DNA of 64,000 nt from Pyrocephalus nanus. Lineage: Eukaryota; Chordata; Aves; Passeriformes; Tyrannidae. Position 1 is the stretch's first letter, and every line of letters starts with the position of its first letter. The stretch lies in assembly GCA_038380795.1 (NCBI GenBank), contig CM076267.1:35030232-35094231 (forward strand), read 5' to 3'. A program made the position numbers and the translations under genes. The notes beneath the pieces are model-generated. The model was not told the origin of the DNA. It made no database searches and saw only the letters and a list, made by a program, of their open reading frames with translations. Below, in pieces: positions 36,006 to 50,800 of this stretch.

Positions 36006-37700
36006 AAGTATATCAAAAATCTTTCATTACAAGCCTCATGGATATTGTTCTTCCATGCCCTTCTGCAGCTGAATGGCATCTTTTACCCCTGTTATGTTGG
36101 GATAATCAGGTTTCCCACACGTCAGTGATTTATCAGGGAGGTTCACAGGCCAATACCTTGAGGGCAGCTGTCTTACTGAGCCAGAGAAAGGGTAATAGAT
36201 GTGTTTGTGTTAGTGGTTTGATGTCACCATGACAGATTTTGCCTACTTGTGGTATGTGCACAAATTGCTGACTGGTGGAGCTAATCCCTTTTATACTAAA
36301 CCACAAAAAGACAGTGTAACAAATGTAACATCGGTAGTGGAAGGAAAAAAAAAAAAGGGTAATATTGATGGCAGTTTGACTTGAAGAAGATGTTGCTTGT
36401 GGCACCAAGGAAGAGCACAGGGGAGGTCTTGGTTCCACCCAGTGTGTTTTGTGTGATGGCACACGGCCCTCAGGGGCTGGATCTGTGCGAGGGAGAGCCT
36501 TGCTGCCTGGGCAGTGTGTGAAGGGGAGGCCAGGAAGAGCTTTGCATGGGAAACCCACCAGGGTTTAGTACAAATTCTTACCTCACTTCACCCCTCTCTT
36601 TCCTGCAGCATTTTGCTGAAGAAACAGGATGTCACAGAATCCAGACTAATTAAAGTAATAATATACTGCCAGGATTTCTAACTGTACTACAGAGACTTCT
36701 CCTTACCTCTGCAGACTTTTTATTGCTGTTGAACCCCACCCAGCTTTAGCCAGTGAAATCTTCCCCTTTGCTTTGGCATGAGATGTATCAGACCTATGCC
36801 TGTGATGGTCGAGAATAAAAGCAGGAGTTATTCAGAGATGGAGTCATCTCTTTGAGTTAAATGAAATGTTACCACGTGAGTGAACCTAAGGATTTGCAGC
36901 ATGATGGTTAGTGCTAGTAGCAGGTCCTCCATAATAAAAGGGCCTCCCAGTAAGTCACTTCTTTTCACCTTTTTATATAGTATAATAAAATCATGTAAAG
37001 CTGAACTGAAGGAATTGTAAATTCAAAGTATTATTAATATGCATTGCATACTAATAGCTACAGATGTTAACCATTTGGAAAGTAATGCTATATCCTAAAA
37101 CATGTATATCTGCACATTATTTTCTGCATCTATAGCTTGAGAACTTACCTGTATCAATATTGCACGTTTCAGCAATCTATTACATTAAAACAACATCTTT
37201 CCCTAAGATTGCAAGAGTCAGCTATTCAAGTTTTCCATGTTGTGCAGTTGCAAAGGGCTAAACTACATTAATAAGCAAAAAGTTGCTAAGAAAGAGCAGA
37301 TGAGCAGTCAGGTCCTGGAGAGCAGCTCGGATCCCCTGCCTGAGGCTGCAGCATGGAGTGAGATGTTGCTGAGCATCCTGGAACGTCATAAAGAAAGCTC
37401 TCTAGTTCTGATTTCAGGTGAATTCCCATTTCTGTTTATGTGGTACCTGAAAAATATAGAAATAAGTGACTTTACACTCCTTTATTTCAGGAGTTTGCCT
37501 GCATTATGTGTGTGTCTCCACTGCCTCCCGTGCTGAGCAGGGGCTGGGCGTGGGAATGTCTGTTGGAATGTCTGGGAGGGGGTGTGCTGGCTGTCCTGGC
37601 TGTTGCCTTGGTTGGCTTGTGCTGGCTTCTGCATTCCTCCCTCCTCTCTGGGAGTCAGCACAGGCAGTCCCCTGGGTTCTGGTGTCCCATCAAAGACAAA
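36006..37700. other. Downstream flank, no gene seen
   Basis: No recognisable gene or repeat. A second AATAAA occurs at 36814-36819 and could serve a longer ZNF804A transcript. The overlapping short open frames around 37480-37825 are composition-driven and carry no domain. Confidence 0.6.
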
Positions 37701-40700
37701 ATCCACCTCATTTTATAGCAGTACACTTAAAACAAACAACCACATATGGGACAAATATGATTGCATGCTCTGGCAGGAGATTAAAAAATCACCAATTTAA
37801 AATTTTCAGTTTCAATGTTCTTTGAAAAAATCCCATCTATTAATTTGGAAGTCCACATTTTTTCAACAAAATGTTCCAACAGCTTTGAATTCTACTTTTT
37901 TTTCTTACAATATAAATTATATTTTCTATATTAAGTTGTTAAGCAGTTTTAAGGCATTGCACAATTCTTTATTATCTACTGTAATTGCTGTTCAATAGTG
38001 TATAAACTACTTAAAATAAAAGGCTAGTAACCATAAAATGTAACAATTTTCTAATATGATATTGCCTTTAATGCTAGAACTGTTTGTATATGTGAATTCA
38101 TATGTAAAAGCAAAACCAGTATAAAAAATAAATCAGAAGTAAAGTTTAAAATTGAACACACTAAATTAAATTGCCTAATAAAATATTCTTTTGAGTTTCT
38201 GTTTTATTATTAAATATATAACTTCTAGTAAGTTATATAAGGGTAGTTCTTCTTCTAGATATTTTATCTGGCGTTTTAGATTGTGTGGTTTTCTTCCATA
38301 AATTGGTAGTCTACTTCATAAGCAAAAACCATTGCAAATGCTAAATAATTGAATTTTTATCATTCTAAAAAAATTCAGCCAAAGTTGTTACATCTGAGGC
38401 ATTTAAATGTGAATTTACAAATTTTCACAGATCTAGGGTGTCTGTGCTCCTGGCCAGTTTGCTAAATTTTTGGAATTACTGGGCTTTCTTTCTTATGTAA
38501 ACAGTAAAAGTGATACTCTCAAGTGGCAAGAATTAGACCCTCAATCCTAAACCTAAATGAGGTTATAGATTTTATTAAGTCATTTCCCAGACCAGCTCTG
38601 TGGAGAATTACCTGAAAAAGTTAACCTTTTCCACTGAGATGAGAAGAATACCTTTATTTTTGTCCTTGGAAAGTTGCAATCTGCCCGGCCTGACCTTCTT
38701 GGGACATTTGCATTTCTCAGCTAACAGTAATGGTCTAGAGGAGCTTTTGGGCATGAAGGAACGTGACTGTATCACGTTGTTATGGGCAGTTTTGGGTAAC
38801 TGGACTCGTGTCTGTCTCTGCTGTCTATAACTACACTGGATTTTTGAAATGCTACCAACACACGGAAAGAATCTGATCGTTGATTTGGTTTCCTTCTTAA
38901 ACTGGAAGCTACACAAGCTGTCACTTGCTGGGGAGAAGTCAGCAGATTTCAGATTCTGCAGGAGCGAGCAAGGGGTTGTAGCGTACGGAGAAAATGTTGG
39001 TCACAAACTTTGGTGGAGGAAACACACTGTATGGAGTATTTTTGAGTGAGAATGTGTTTGTTATTCGGTGTAATCAAACACCAGTGAAATCATTATACAG
39101 CAAAGTCTTCTTTAGTTTCAGTGTTAACTTTTCATTAGCTCATAAACTTTTACACTTGTTTTGGATGTGGTAAATGAGGCTTTAAAAGACCATTGGGACA
39201 TCAATTTTTCTTTATTTTCTTTATGTATTACTGTACATGATAACGTGCTGCTTATACAACACATGACATGGCTACAATTTTTCTGACAAGTTCATTTTCT
39301 GTAGCTGCATTTTCCTCAAAATACATGTTTTGCACTTTGATAACGTTTACTTAATTTGCTATATTTAAAATACAGCTTTAGGAATAGCTGGGCAGAGTCT
39401 TCATTGGTATAAATCAATGCATAGCTTCTGACTTCGGTGGGATTTCATTGGTTTGTAACCATCCAAAAACAGCTCATGTTGAAATGCTGAGGGTTTTGTT
39501 AACTTTTCCAGATTGAGGCAATACGTTACGACCATGTGAATGTATTTTGAAGATGGTTATTTGTTTATAACTAAGGTGGTGAATTTTAATCTCCTGGGTA
39601 ATTTTGCCATGGTGCTTCTAGTCTGCGTGTTCTAAATCCTCACATTCATTTTCTGGTCTCTGTTAATGTACATTGCCTAAAGGCTTGTATAGATGTAGCA
39701 GTGCAGATATTTATGCAATATGCCTACCAGTTGTAAAATATTACAGTGCTATACCAACTCTCTTTATTGAAAGTAAAGACGTTTTTACTGTATAAAGATC
39801 ATTTGATATTTTTAAATTAACACGGCTTACTATCTAAATATGTTTATTGTTTTATAGATCACTTTGATTTAATGTTTGAAGCAGGCATATTTTTGTATAT
39901 TATTTTCTGTCCCTCCTCCTCTTTACTTCTGTAACACTGTAAAGTTTTCTCTGTTTCTGTTTCTCTGTGACTCAGATTATCAGAGTTTGTTGGGATTTAT
40001 CTATTTATGAAAATGAACCAGGCTTTTTTATTACTTTCAACTGCAGTGATTAGTGTACCAACTATAAGGATTGTAAGACATATTATTTTTAATTCAAACT
40101 TCTGTTTTATTTTCTGTGTTTTATAAAAGGCTTGGAGAATTTCTACCCTGGGTCTAAATTCTGACCTGTTAGTGTGCTTCTGAAACCAATGGAGTCTAAG
40201 GAAGCTTTGCTATTGGTATTACTGAGGATTTATTTTGGCCTGGGATATTAAGGCTCTTTATTTATTAAAACTGCCTAATACTTCCTGCTTTCAGTTGAAT
40301 AATAATTTCATAAGGTATAATGAGGAGCACAATCTAGTAAAGACAAACTAATCCATTTTTAATCAGTCGCCTACCTCCTTTGTTGTAAAGGTATTTATGT
40401 AATTAATGACCATAAAGGTGTATCTTTAAAATCTCTGTTCTGTATTGTCAGTGTTTTGAAACCCATACACACGCCTTCTACTCTGATACCAAAGGAAAAA
40501 AAAATCAATTAGGGAAAGTACTGGATTTTCTACCTGTACATGCTCATTGACAAGTTTCAGTAAGTAGGACTACATTAATACAGTGTGAGGTAAAATAATG
40601 TATCAGCAGTCTTTATTTTTGCTGGGGCAAGATCAAAATGTGCAAATCCATGTAGAGAAAAACATACTTATTAAGTAAGCTTCAAATGTGAATCCACAAT

Positions 40701-40800
40701 GACTATAATAGTATTACTTCTGAGAATTAAAGATGGTTACTCTTAAATAAGCAGTGGTGTTTGTTTGATATGAATGAGATTTTTAAACGGAAATTATTTT
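37700..40800. other. Very AT-rich block with clustered AATAAA hexamers
   Basis: This block of about 3 kb is visibly more AT-rich than its surroundings, with almost no CpG and no open frame of note. AATAAA hexamers occur on the + strand at 38015-38020, 38127-38132 and 38177-38182. It holds no recognised transposon. The texture resembles a long vertebrate 3' UTR or a conserved AT-rich non-coding block. There is no direct evidence of transcription. Confidence 0.45.
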
Positions 40801-43800
40801 TTTTTCCTCAAAGGAAACAGCAAACAGAAAAATACTTCTGAAAAGACATGGTTTTATAACAACTAGGTAGGATCTGTGTTCCTTTCTCATGGATGAGACA
40901 CAGCAAGTAAGTATTGGACATTCAAAATCCTACATGCTGTAAGGAAACGCCTGGCATTTCTAGCTCAGTCGTAGTTTGATTTAGGCCAGTGAAACCTGGG
41001 GGAAGAATTAATCTAAAACATGGGAAGCTCTATCTCAAAAAGTCCAGGTCCTCTTTTTGGATCACAAGAAAACAAACAGATATTCATTAAAGTTAGTATG
41101 TTTGCACTACTGGCAATATAGAGAAGGTGAAGCCCAGCTCAGGTCCAAATTCCTTCTTGCCATGTAACTTAGATTTAACAGCCTTGGTAATTTGCCCCAA
41201 AACCTTCCTGCATGTGACACAGTCTTCTATAAATGGCTTTTGTGTCACTGGAGTGCTGGCAAAAATGACAGTAAAATCCAGTCTCCTTTCTCACGTTAGT
41301 AGTGCCTGTTGAAACAAAGAGGGAGCAATCAACTGCATGACTTGCTGAGAGGAGGAAACCTGAATTGGCCAGTCCCTAATTAATAGTGTTACTTGTGGAA
41401 TTGTAAGTGGAAATAGAAGTTTAATGTTTATACATATGTAGGTGTGCATGTGTGTGCTGCTTTAGGATTCTTTTTTAATAGGTGTGATTTTTGTGCCTGT
41501 CATTAAGTACTGCTGAGAATAGCTTGTTTGAAATGTTCATAGCAGAAGGGAAGAAAAAATTCAAGGGAGGAATATTGACACAGAACAATAAGGGGGGGGA
41601 GAAAAGTGGTTACAGTATAATGAACCCATCTTTTCCTCTCTAGGGTGGAGGGAAATTGCAGGAAGTAACTTCATCTGCTTTTTATTGGCTGGCTCTGTTT
41701 TGAATCATTTTACCACTGAAATTACCAGTGCTGTTTGCCTCAGTATGCCTTTTTCTAGCTGGTCTGTCAATCCATCAGTGTCAAAAAAAAAAAAAACAAA
41801 CAACAACAAAAAAAGTGCAGGATAGTGAGAGAAGATCTGCATTCAATTTACTCTTAATAAAGTCCCTTTTCTCTCTGGAGAAATTATTCACTGGAATGAA
41901 CCTTCAGTGTGCAAAATAAGCTCATTGCTCTCCCTGCCACCACCTACAGCTTCACAGTTTGCTCACCTTCTGTTAACTTGTCATTCTTCGGGAGCAGAAG
42001 AAATGAAAAGGAAGGTCTTTTTTCCATTACCACCAGTTTAAGAACTGGCTGCAGAGGAAAATGTTGGAAGATTAACCATGTACTTCCCAGCACAGGTGTT
42101 ACTGCAAGTGGAGAGGGTCACAGTCACTGGGCATTTATTTTTCAGTTCTTTTCTGCTTCAGAATGGATTACAGCTGGTCTAGAAGAAGCGTAGAAACATT
42201 AGGGCAAAGTGGTTTGAGTGAATAAGGCATTTAAAAAACAAGGTGCTTTGCTGTCTTGCTAGGTGTCCACCAGCTCTAGCCCTGCTGAGTTCTCTGCATT
42301 GCAGTCTTCTGGCAGTAAGAGCTCACATAACAAATCAGCCAGTGACTGGGAGGGCAAGGAAGTGGTGATCACTGCCTTCCCATTTGAGCAGACAGTTTGG
42401 TAGGACAGGGTGGAACGTGTTCCTCTTGCTCTGTTGCTGCTACTGCACTTTCTGCATGGGTGGGGACGAGGACTCTGGGGCAGCAGTGGTGTCTGGGAGC
42501 TCATAGGGCCTGTAGGGTGCAGGTGCTTTGCTCCTCATGCCCAGCAGCTGCCACCAGCTTTGGGTTTAGTTACCAGAAGGACTCAGATCTCCAGCGGGGT
42601 CTCCTCCAGTTGCCTGCCCATGGCAGAGGTCAGTCGGGACTCTGTTCCTGTGCTGGGACTAGGTCTGGCTTGGAGCCAGAAGAGGAAGCCCAATCTAGGA
42701 TAACAGGGTATTTTTTGGTTTAGTTTCCACAAAATGGTGTGGGCCATAAATGTGTTATCGGTTAATAAAAAAGGCGAAATGCTATTAAAGTTGTGAAAAG
42801 CAGATTAAGGAGAAGCCAAGTGTTGGGATGAGATGCAGAATGTCAGTCACAAAGCTATCCCGAGGGAATTCTCAAAGGTAAGGAACTGATAATGAAGAGT
42901 AAAAGCAATAATAATAATAATATTTTACATGCAATATAAAATATCCTTAGATAGACAACATCGGTGCAAAGCAGTCCTGAGTCACAGGGAGCTGAATTCT
43001 GGACAGCAGGTTGTTCAGGGAAGCAGGACTGTATAGGATGTAGGGCAGAATGCCCAGGGGGAGCAGTAATTGCTACTCTGAAGAATGTCTTGAACGAAAA
43101 GTGTTTTTAGGGGAAAACATGCAAATACCTTTGGAGGGAAAAGAAAAGGGGTAGAGGGATTGAACCTGGCAATATTCATCAAGCTGGACAGCAACACAGA
43201 GATATGAGGCCAGAGGGAAGGGGGGCACTGCTGCAAGGGTTTTTAATGAGAATTTTAATAAACTCTATTTAAACCTGTGGAGATAAGTGATAATTAATCT
43301 CTAGAACCCCCCTAACTCCTTTTATCCAACTCTCTTTGGGGGGTGTTTCTTCTTTTTAACCCCAGGACAGCGAGCGATGGGATTTCCCGACACAGCACTG
43401 TGGGGCATTCACATGAGCAGTGGGATGGATGAATCCTGCAATAGCTCAGGGACTAATTACCTGGAAAGGTGGAAGGTGCAAACACCTATTAGAGCGTTTT
43501 TCACGGAGCAGAGTTGCAGAGGAACATGAATGGAGATGGCTGCAGCTGCGTGCCTGAGAAGTGATGTACAGTACCAAAGCTGCTTCTCCCCGTTGTTTTT
43601 CATTACCATGCAGGGCTGCGAAGCTTCTCTCGGCTGATGGATGGGATTCAACACATCCACCTCAAGCGGATGCATCAGCAGGAACAGCTAAATGTGACAC
43701 CATTTGTCTCGAATGCTGCGGTTTCGAAAATATCTTTCTTTGTGGGATACTTTTAAATGAAGCTGTGTGCATTTTGGTGACAGTGCTGAGACCCATGTCT

Positions 43801-46800
43801 GGGGAGCACTGATATCTGGGGAGCTGTCAGCTGGTTTACAGCGTTGCCTTGCAATGGGAAGAAGGGGTGGAGGGATAAGCAGATATTGCCAACTAGAGAT
43901 TTTTTATTTTTTTTTCCTGAGACATTTTATGTAATTCTAGCAATGGGAGAGCAAAATCCTAGTGGTCATGAGGGATTCCCTGTCTGTGACAGTTCAGCAG
44001 ACAGCTGTCTGAAATTCACTGGCCTTGCAGAGGGAGAAAGCTCCATAGAATAACTGGCAAGCTTTCTTTTCATCTTTTAAATCCATAATGCATGTATATA
44101 CATATTGTTAATAATTCATATTAATGGAGAGCTCTTGCCCAAGAGCACATTCCCCTATCACGGAAAATAAATTGTTTAATGATGTCTAGGATAGAAATCA
44201 GAGTCTGGCTTTAAATCCGGCTATTACAGAACAGTACTAGACATGCAGTGCACACTTCCATAAACAAATAAATTCATTACAGTTTAATAACAGTGGAAAT
44301 AAAAAATGTGAGGTAATTTAAATAATGTGCAAAATAGGTCCGTAGTTCATCCTAAAGCCATAGTGCCAAGTACTCACATTATCAGGAATTCTTGATAGCC
44401 TTCAGGACCAGCCCTAGTGCAGGTAAGTAGTAAAGAGGAATTTTAATGTTATCATCCTAGCCTAATTTTATAGGGAGGCAAAATTCAGTTTTGTGGTGGT
44501 AGTCCTCTGAGCCTGAGTGTTGGATGGAAAAGAGTCTGGGAATGCTCCGTTAAGTTCTTGGTCACTCAGTGGGTTTAGGTGACAGGATGCAGGGTGGCTT
44601 CTGGGATGTGGGACCAGAGGACAGGACCTGCCATGGAGGAAAAACAGGGCATGGAGATGTCAGTGGTGCATTGCAGAGGTGGGCAAAATAGTGAGGAGGT
44701 CCTTACAGACTCAACCTTCACTGTGCAGATAACTGCTGTGAATCGTCTGTCCCCTCTGTTAACTCATTTCACCAGCTTATTTTAATGTGTTTTAAAAGAA
44801 AATATAAGATAGAATTTATTTCCTGCTCAGGAATGGATAACAGCGGCAGACTCAGTAGTGACTGAATTTTTGTTTTTTTTTCCAACCCCAGAAATGTAAA
44901 TATTCCTCCTGAGGGTGAGAGCTCACTCAGCTGGGTAGTGCCCTGTCCTGCTGGTGTTCTCCCAGTGAGCGCTCATCTGCAGTGGATTTCTTCTGATCAT
45001 CAGACTTCCCAGGTGACCCCAAGATGTTCATGCTTTATATATGTTCCATTTTTCCTATGGTTTTGCGGATCTACAATACCTGCAGACCATTTCAGTTTAG
45101 TGCTGTGTCAGACTGGTTACTTTTCACCGTGATTCAGTTATAAATATTTATGTTTGCTCTGTGATAAATCAGCTTAAAGCATTATTTCTTTTGCTTTTCC
45201 TGTGAAATGGCTACCATTTTTCACAGAACTGTCACGAGCATCTTACCCCAGAATGATTCCTGTAAGTGATCTCGTGTCATAACTCCCTTATAAACAACTA
45301 CGTTTACCTTGTCAGTGTTCTATTTAAGCAGTAATAAGTTGGTAATGCTTTGACTTGGAATCTGTGTATTCTCAGTTAAACCATCTGTATCTGGTTGAGC
45401 TGCTGTAAATTATGTTTTTGTAGCCTGAACCAGTCTCTGTCAGTAATTTTTTTGGTTCTATGAAGTTTAGCTCAGAAATCTCAAGCCAAGGTCTGGATTT
45501 TGAATTCAGGATATTCAATTGGGCCTGCATTTGACAGCATTTTGAGTTTGATGGGACTTTCTGGAGCCATTAAATGGTTCTGGGTGCTCTTTTTGGGCCT
45601 GTGTGAGAATAATTTTGAATTTTCTCTTTCCACAAGCCTACCCTGTGGATCACCAGCTTCATAGACTCAGTCACTTCCTTGTAGTTTAAGTGTATCAAGC
45701 ATAACATATTTGTGTACTAACAGCCATAAATAGGATCTCATCCAATTATTTTCCTAGAAAATCTCACCATGCCAAGTGAGTGTGTTCACCATACCATCTG
45801 AGAGTAATTAAATTTGGTAATTTTAAAATTGCAGGCTATATTGGTTTTCTTTTAAAGTCTATGCAATGATTTGCACATTCATGCTCCTTTTGCAGGCAGG
45901 GAAAATTTTGAGAGCTGGCTTTTTCTTGTTATTTGTCAAAGGGAACTAATTTTATATTCAATAATACATTTTTTTCTTTCATGTCATCCAGAAATTTTAA
46001 TATAATTGCTCTGTTATACAATAAGAAAATGACTATTTATCCCAATTGGTATTTTTCGAGGGGAGGGGGGAAAAAAAAAAGAACCTTTGCTGCTTTGGGA
46101 GTTTAAAACACAATTCTAGTTTCCTCTCAGTTCTGTGTCTTGTGATGCTCCTTGTCAGTTTAATGTGTTTTAAAGCTCTCAGTTGGTACCTGAGCTGTCA
46201 AAAAGGAAGATTTAAACCACACCTTTCTTTCTGGGGATCCTTTTTTGCATTGCAAAAAACGCAGAGGAACAAAAAGGAAACTTTTCCTGCTTACCCTTGG
46301 CATCCACCTGAGGCCTGGTCCATTCTGTCCATCTTTAGGGTTGGGAAGGAATTTCTGTTCCTGTCAGAGAGCCCTGGATATTCACACCAGAACACACACA
46401 GGATCCTGAAATGTTGGTTATTTTATGAGGAGCAGAATGTACTTGAAGGCAAAGAGGAAGGGTCATGTATGTGATTTTTATCTTACTCACAAACGTGGCA
46501 TGTGACCTAGAAATAATTTCTCTCTGCATCGTTTAGAAGACTGGGATGATCAGAATTGCCTTCTAATGTAGTGGATACCCTTACCTTGTAATACAGCTCA
46601 TCAACAAATGAAACATGTTTTATTAACTTCTAAGTTGCATGAAGTTTTCTGCCAGGAAAAGAGAAAGGTACAATATTTTTTATGCCAGCAAATTCACTCT
46701 TTATTTCAGCAATTATAGTAGAAAAAAATTATTATGTAAATCCTTAGTTTTTGTGGTTTTGGGGTTTTTTTTACACGAACTGAAATAATTTCTGAAAGAA

Positions 46801-49800
46801 ATGCAGAGAATGCCCCTTGGACTGAAGGAACAGAGAGGGATTCTGTGGCAGATTCCGGTCCCAGATTGTAATGAGACCATAAAGGCTGGCCAGAGTCCAT
46901 AAACATTGCAGAGGTTTGGAGCGACAGTGTTCACCAGTGCCACTAATCCAGCTATAAATCAATTTTTCAGAACCTGGGTCCTCATTTTCTCTCAGTCTGA
47001 GTAATAAAGTGCATTCAGGGGAAATGATGCACATGAGAAAGTGCTCCTCATTTCACAGGGCTTGAGGAATAATCCAGGGCCATATATTTCTCTGGTGTTT
47101 CAGTTAGTGTTTAAATGATTCAGCCATCATTTTGGATATGCCCTTGTTATAGAAAGTGCTTGACTTTGATCTAACAGGTATTCTGAAGACATTAAAGATC
47201 AATTTTTACAGTTCCTTAAAGTAAGAGCCTGTTCCGCTCTCAGTACCCGTAAATAACTCGCTTTTTTCTATATGGATGTCTCACCATGACTTGCAGTCAG
47301 ATCCGTTTTTTCTACAAGGAGCAAGAAAAACTGATGTGGGAAAATGACCTGGAAGAAACAGTGAAATCGAACAAAAACAAATCCCTGTGCACATGTGATA
47401 GGGATCTACATTTTAATGAGGAATCAGACACGTAAAATCCAGTTCTTAATTTACGTCTGGGCTTTTGTTTTGTTGAAATTACAAAATATGACAATTTATC
47501 CCTAGGTCTCAAATAGTAATTAGCAAGACAATGAGAAACACCAAACAACCAAGAGAACTGCCTTAATGTTACTAGACTGGAAGACAGAGTGTATTCTTTC
47601 ACTGGCATATAATGAAATAAACAGGCTTGAATCTTGATTTATTTATGGTTAACCTTATGGTTCCTTGAAGTTAGTAACCCATAGCTCATTTTCAGTGGAT
47701 GTTTTTGTAGATGCTGTGTAGGAAAGGACAGGCTGACAACAGATTTTTCAGAGATATCATGTTAGATTTTGCTCATGAACAGGCAATAGTTTGGATCTTA
47801 TAAACAACTGGATCGTATAAAAAAATCCTGTTCTCAGTTTTGATATGTCACACAATTTTTTCCCTCAAATTGTTCTTTCATATAATACAAAATAAGAAAG
47901 TAATTGAATCAATTGCACATTTTTGAAGCAGCCTTTCTTGTTAAAGTGAGCATGATGACTAATGCTTTTCTGCACGTGAGTGATGCTGTGTACAGATTTC
48001 TTACAGACCGAAAAATAACAACCAAAACTGTGCATGCCTTTCTATCAGGACAGATTGAAGGAATGTGAAAGTGTGTTCAATTGTGTGATATATAATTTCC
48101 CTTTATCTTTCTGTCCCAGGTGGGTGTTGTGTGATGGGATGGAGTATGGTGGTTACCATAGGAATGCTACAAACAAAGAAGCTCTAGAAACGGAGAGCAG
48201 CGTATCTTTTGATGTCACTGCCTAATTACTCTGATGTACAACATTGAAAAGGCAGATATTTGGAAATAAGCTTTATCCAAGAAAGTTATAAGACCCTGAG
48301 AAAAAAACCTGGAGAAAAAGCAAGGAGATTTCCAGCTGTGTGTAAATGTGGAGCTCAGAGGGGATAGGCATTGTTATCTTTCTGCTACAACCTGCTCTAC
48401 AGGATAGATACAGCTTCTTGTCAGCTTGTGTGTGCTACAGAGCTGATGAGATCTGAACAGGCTTTTCATGCCCATTGCCTACTCTTCATCAGTTCTGCTC
48501 TGTTGTCATGAATGTTTTCCCTTGCAACAACCTTAATTGGTTTTTTTTGAGGGTTAGAAGAGTGATCATAATCACAGCTGTTGTGAATATAACCCTCATC
48601 TGCAAACATACTATAGACAAATGTTTTCATTTGAACACTTAAATCAATGGTTTTCAATTACAAATAGAGAAGCCACTAGCTGGAAACGTTCCTTACTGGA
48701 GGGTAGATCCTAACCCTGTTATTTACTCACATTGCCTATTATTCAGATGCTCACAGTTGAGATTGTGAGCTCTGGAAACAGAGGACGTGGTATCTAAAAA
48801 AACCCAACATTACAAGTGCATAGTCTCCAACTAATCAGTGGGTACTGATAAAAAGAAGCAGGTTAGGTGGCCACTTTCTCTTGAGTGCTTTGCCATAAAA
48901 TGGCATTTGGTCTCTGGATGGAGTGTGAAGTCTCATTTCTCTCCTCCCTGTGTTGCACATACAGTTTCCACAGGTGATTCTGCCCTGCATGCATGTACTA
49001 CAGAGGTTTATTTCTACAGTAATGTGCTGTGCTTCACGTCTTTGTTGCTGTTTGAACCTTTGAGGTTTATTTTTATCCTTCCTCCCCCTCCACTTACAGT
49101 AGTGTGCGATTTTTTAATGCCTGCAATGCTATGAAGGAACCACCAGGAGAGCAACCACTGATCATGGCAGCATATGAGGTGAAATCCCATCCCTTTAAAG
49201 AATATGTAGCCAGGAGTGTAAGTTCATTTAAATGGCTTCACTTAAATTCAGCTTCACATTGCGAAATTCATAGTACAGAGACATTAGCAGCTGCAGAATA
49301 AAGATGAAAAACTCCCTGCTGAAATAACACCCAGGCAGGGCATTTACCCAGTGCCAAAACCTGGGCATGGCTGCAGGAGAACAAAGCTCAGTACTGAGCC
49401 AGTTTAGGTAAGTAATATGAATAAAGAACCTTTTGTGTAACATTTCTTGTGTGCCCCCCTAGATATTTGGGGTTACTGTGCAATAATTCTGTGCTAAGCA
49501 GCACTTTAAAAACGGTCTCATAAAATCAACAAAGCTGCTTTTGAATTTTGGTGCCGTTCACTATCAATACATCCAATGATGGGGGGTAAATGTCTTACAG
49601 TTTATATGTCAAATTACTGACCTCTCTAGATATCTGGTGACCTATAGGACAGGGCTTTATCTACTGTTTGACTTATGTAGTGATAATGCAATGTTAAGTA
49701 AGATAAAACCTGTGCCTGGGCTTGTATTTAGAGACGCATTTTCACACCACTTTCAACTGAGGAGTCATCACTGAAAAAAAATTACAGAAACCTTCAGCTA

Positions 49801-50690
49801 AAATCAGCACAACTGTCTCAGAAGAATATATGTATATATGAAATACTATGGAGCAAGTTGCACATGTATGCCTGACTTGTTTCCTAATATAACAGCATCC
49901 AAAGCAGTGTAATATTTCATTTTCCAATTGGGAAGAATAAGCAGACTAACCAAGAGGACTGATTTCAGGCCGTTGTGCTTATGTCCCACCTTCCTCTGCA
50001 TTGTTTGAATTGTTATTAATAATTAGAGAAAAGGCTCTTTGTTGGTTGAAAAAACAGGTTATGAACTGTATGATGGTGTGAATTGCAATGGACTGTAGCT
50101 AATACTGGGTCAGTATAAACTGTTAAAGGTTGTCATTGCTAAAATAGTTCTGGTGGATTTGGGAATGTATTAGAAACAGTAATATCCCACATCTATAGCC
50201 ATATATTTCTTATAATCAAGTATCATATGATGGATATCAATGAATGGGCACAAACATTCCAGAAGCAGTGAGAAAAGCCCCACTGCTCTGATCTTGCTTT
50301 TACCTTTGGTGTGATGTGAAACCGTTGCTCAATAATGTAGAAAAACCCATTTCTCAACAGTGCAGGATGGTATAATTTAAAGCCTTAATTAAACATGCAT
50401 GAGGGGAGATTAAATTCATTTTTGAAATGTTATGTCATTTTAAATATATATTTTATTTAGTACATTGGCTATTAATTTTAGTTTTAGTTATAAAAATATA
50501 TTGATATATAATGAATATTTCTGTTGAAGCCTTAAGCTCTTCATATAGGTGTGGGGTTTTTTCTGTTTAGGTTTTTGAGTTTGGGATTTGTGGGCTTTGT
50601 GTTCAGTTTTGTTTGTGTTTTTTTTCTGGGAGGAGGGCGCTGGGAGAAGGGAATTTGTGTGGGTGTTTTTCATTCATGTAGTAGTGGGAG
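40801..50690. other. Intergenic, gene-poor
   Basis: Ordinary AT-rich intergenic DNA. A short (AAT)n tract sits near 42909-42924. A GC-richer island of about 450 bases lies at 42243-42700 with overlapping open frames in two + strand frames, but it has no domain, no splice signals and no CpG-island density. Open frames such as 46046-46474 (142 codons) begin beside a poly(A) run and look like chance. No RNA gene seen. Confidence 0.6.
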
Positions 50691-50800
50691 AAGTTGCCCA
50701 GGGGGGTGGTAGAACACTCATCTTTAGAGGTTTTGAGGACTCAGGTGGACAGAGCCATGGCTGACCTGCTTGGAAGACCATCAGATCCTAATGATTTCAG
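50691..50800 (+). mobile_element. Old, diverged CR1-like fragment
   Basis: The stretch AAGTTGCCCAGGGGGGTGG, then AGAGGTTTTGAGGACTCAGG, then GACAGAGCCATGGCTGACCT matches, loosely, the CR1 end-of-ORF2 and early 3' UTR pattern (family: GCTGCCCAGGGAGGTGG, then a 'leuEVFK'-type block). About 100 bases are recognisable, so it is an ancient remnant. Confidence 0.5.

Noticed and set aside
42696..42712. Near match to the I-SceI homing endonuclease site
   Set aside because: It differs from the 18-base site by a missing G and near the end. With no homing element nearby it is coincidence.
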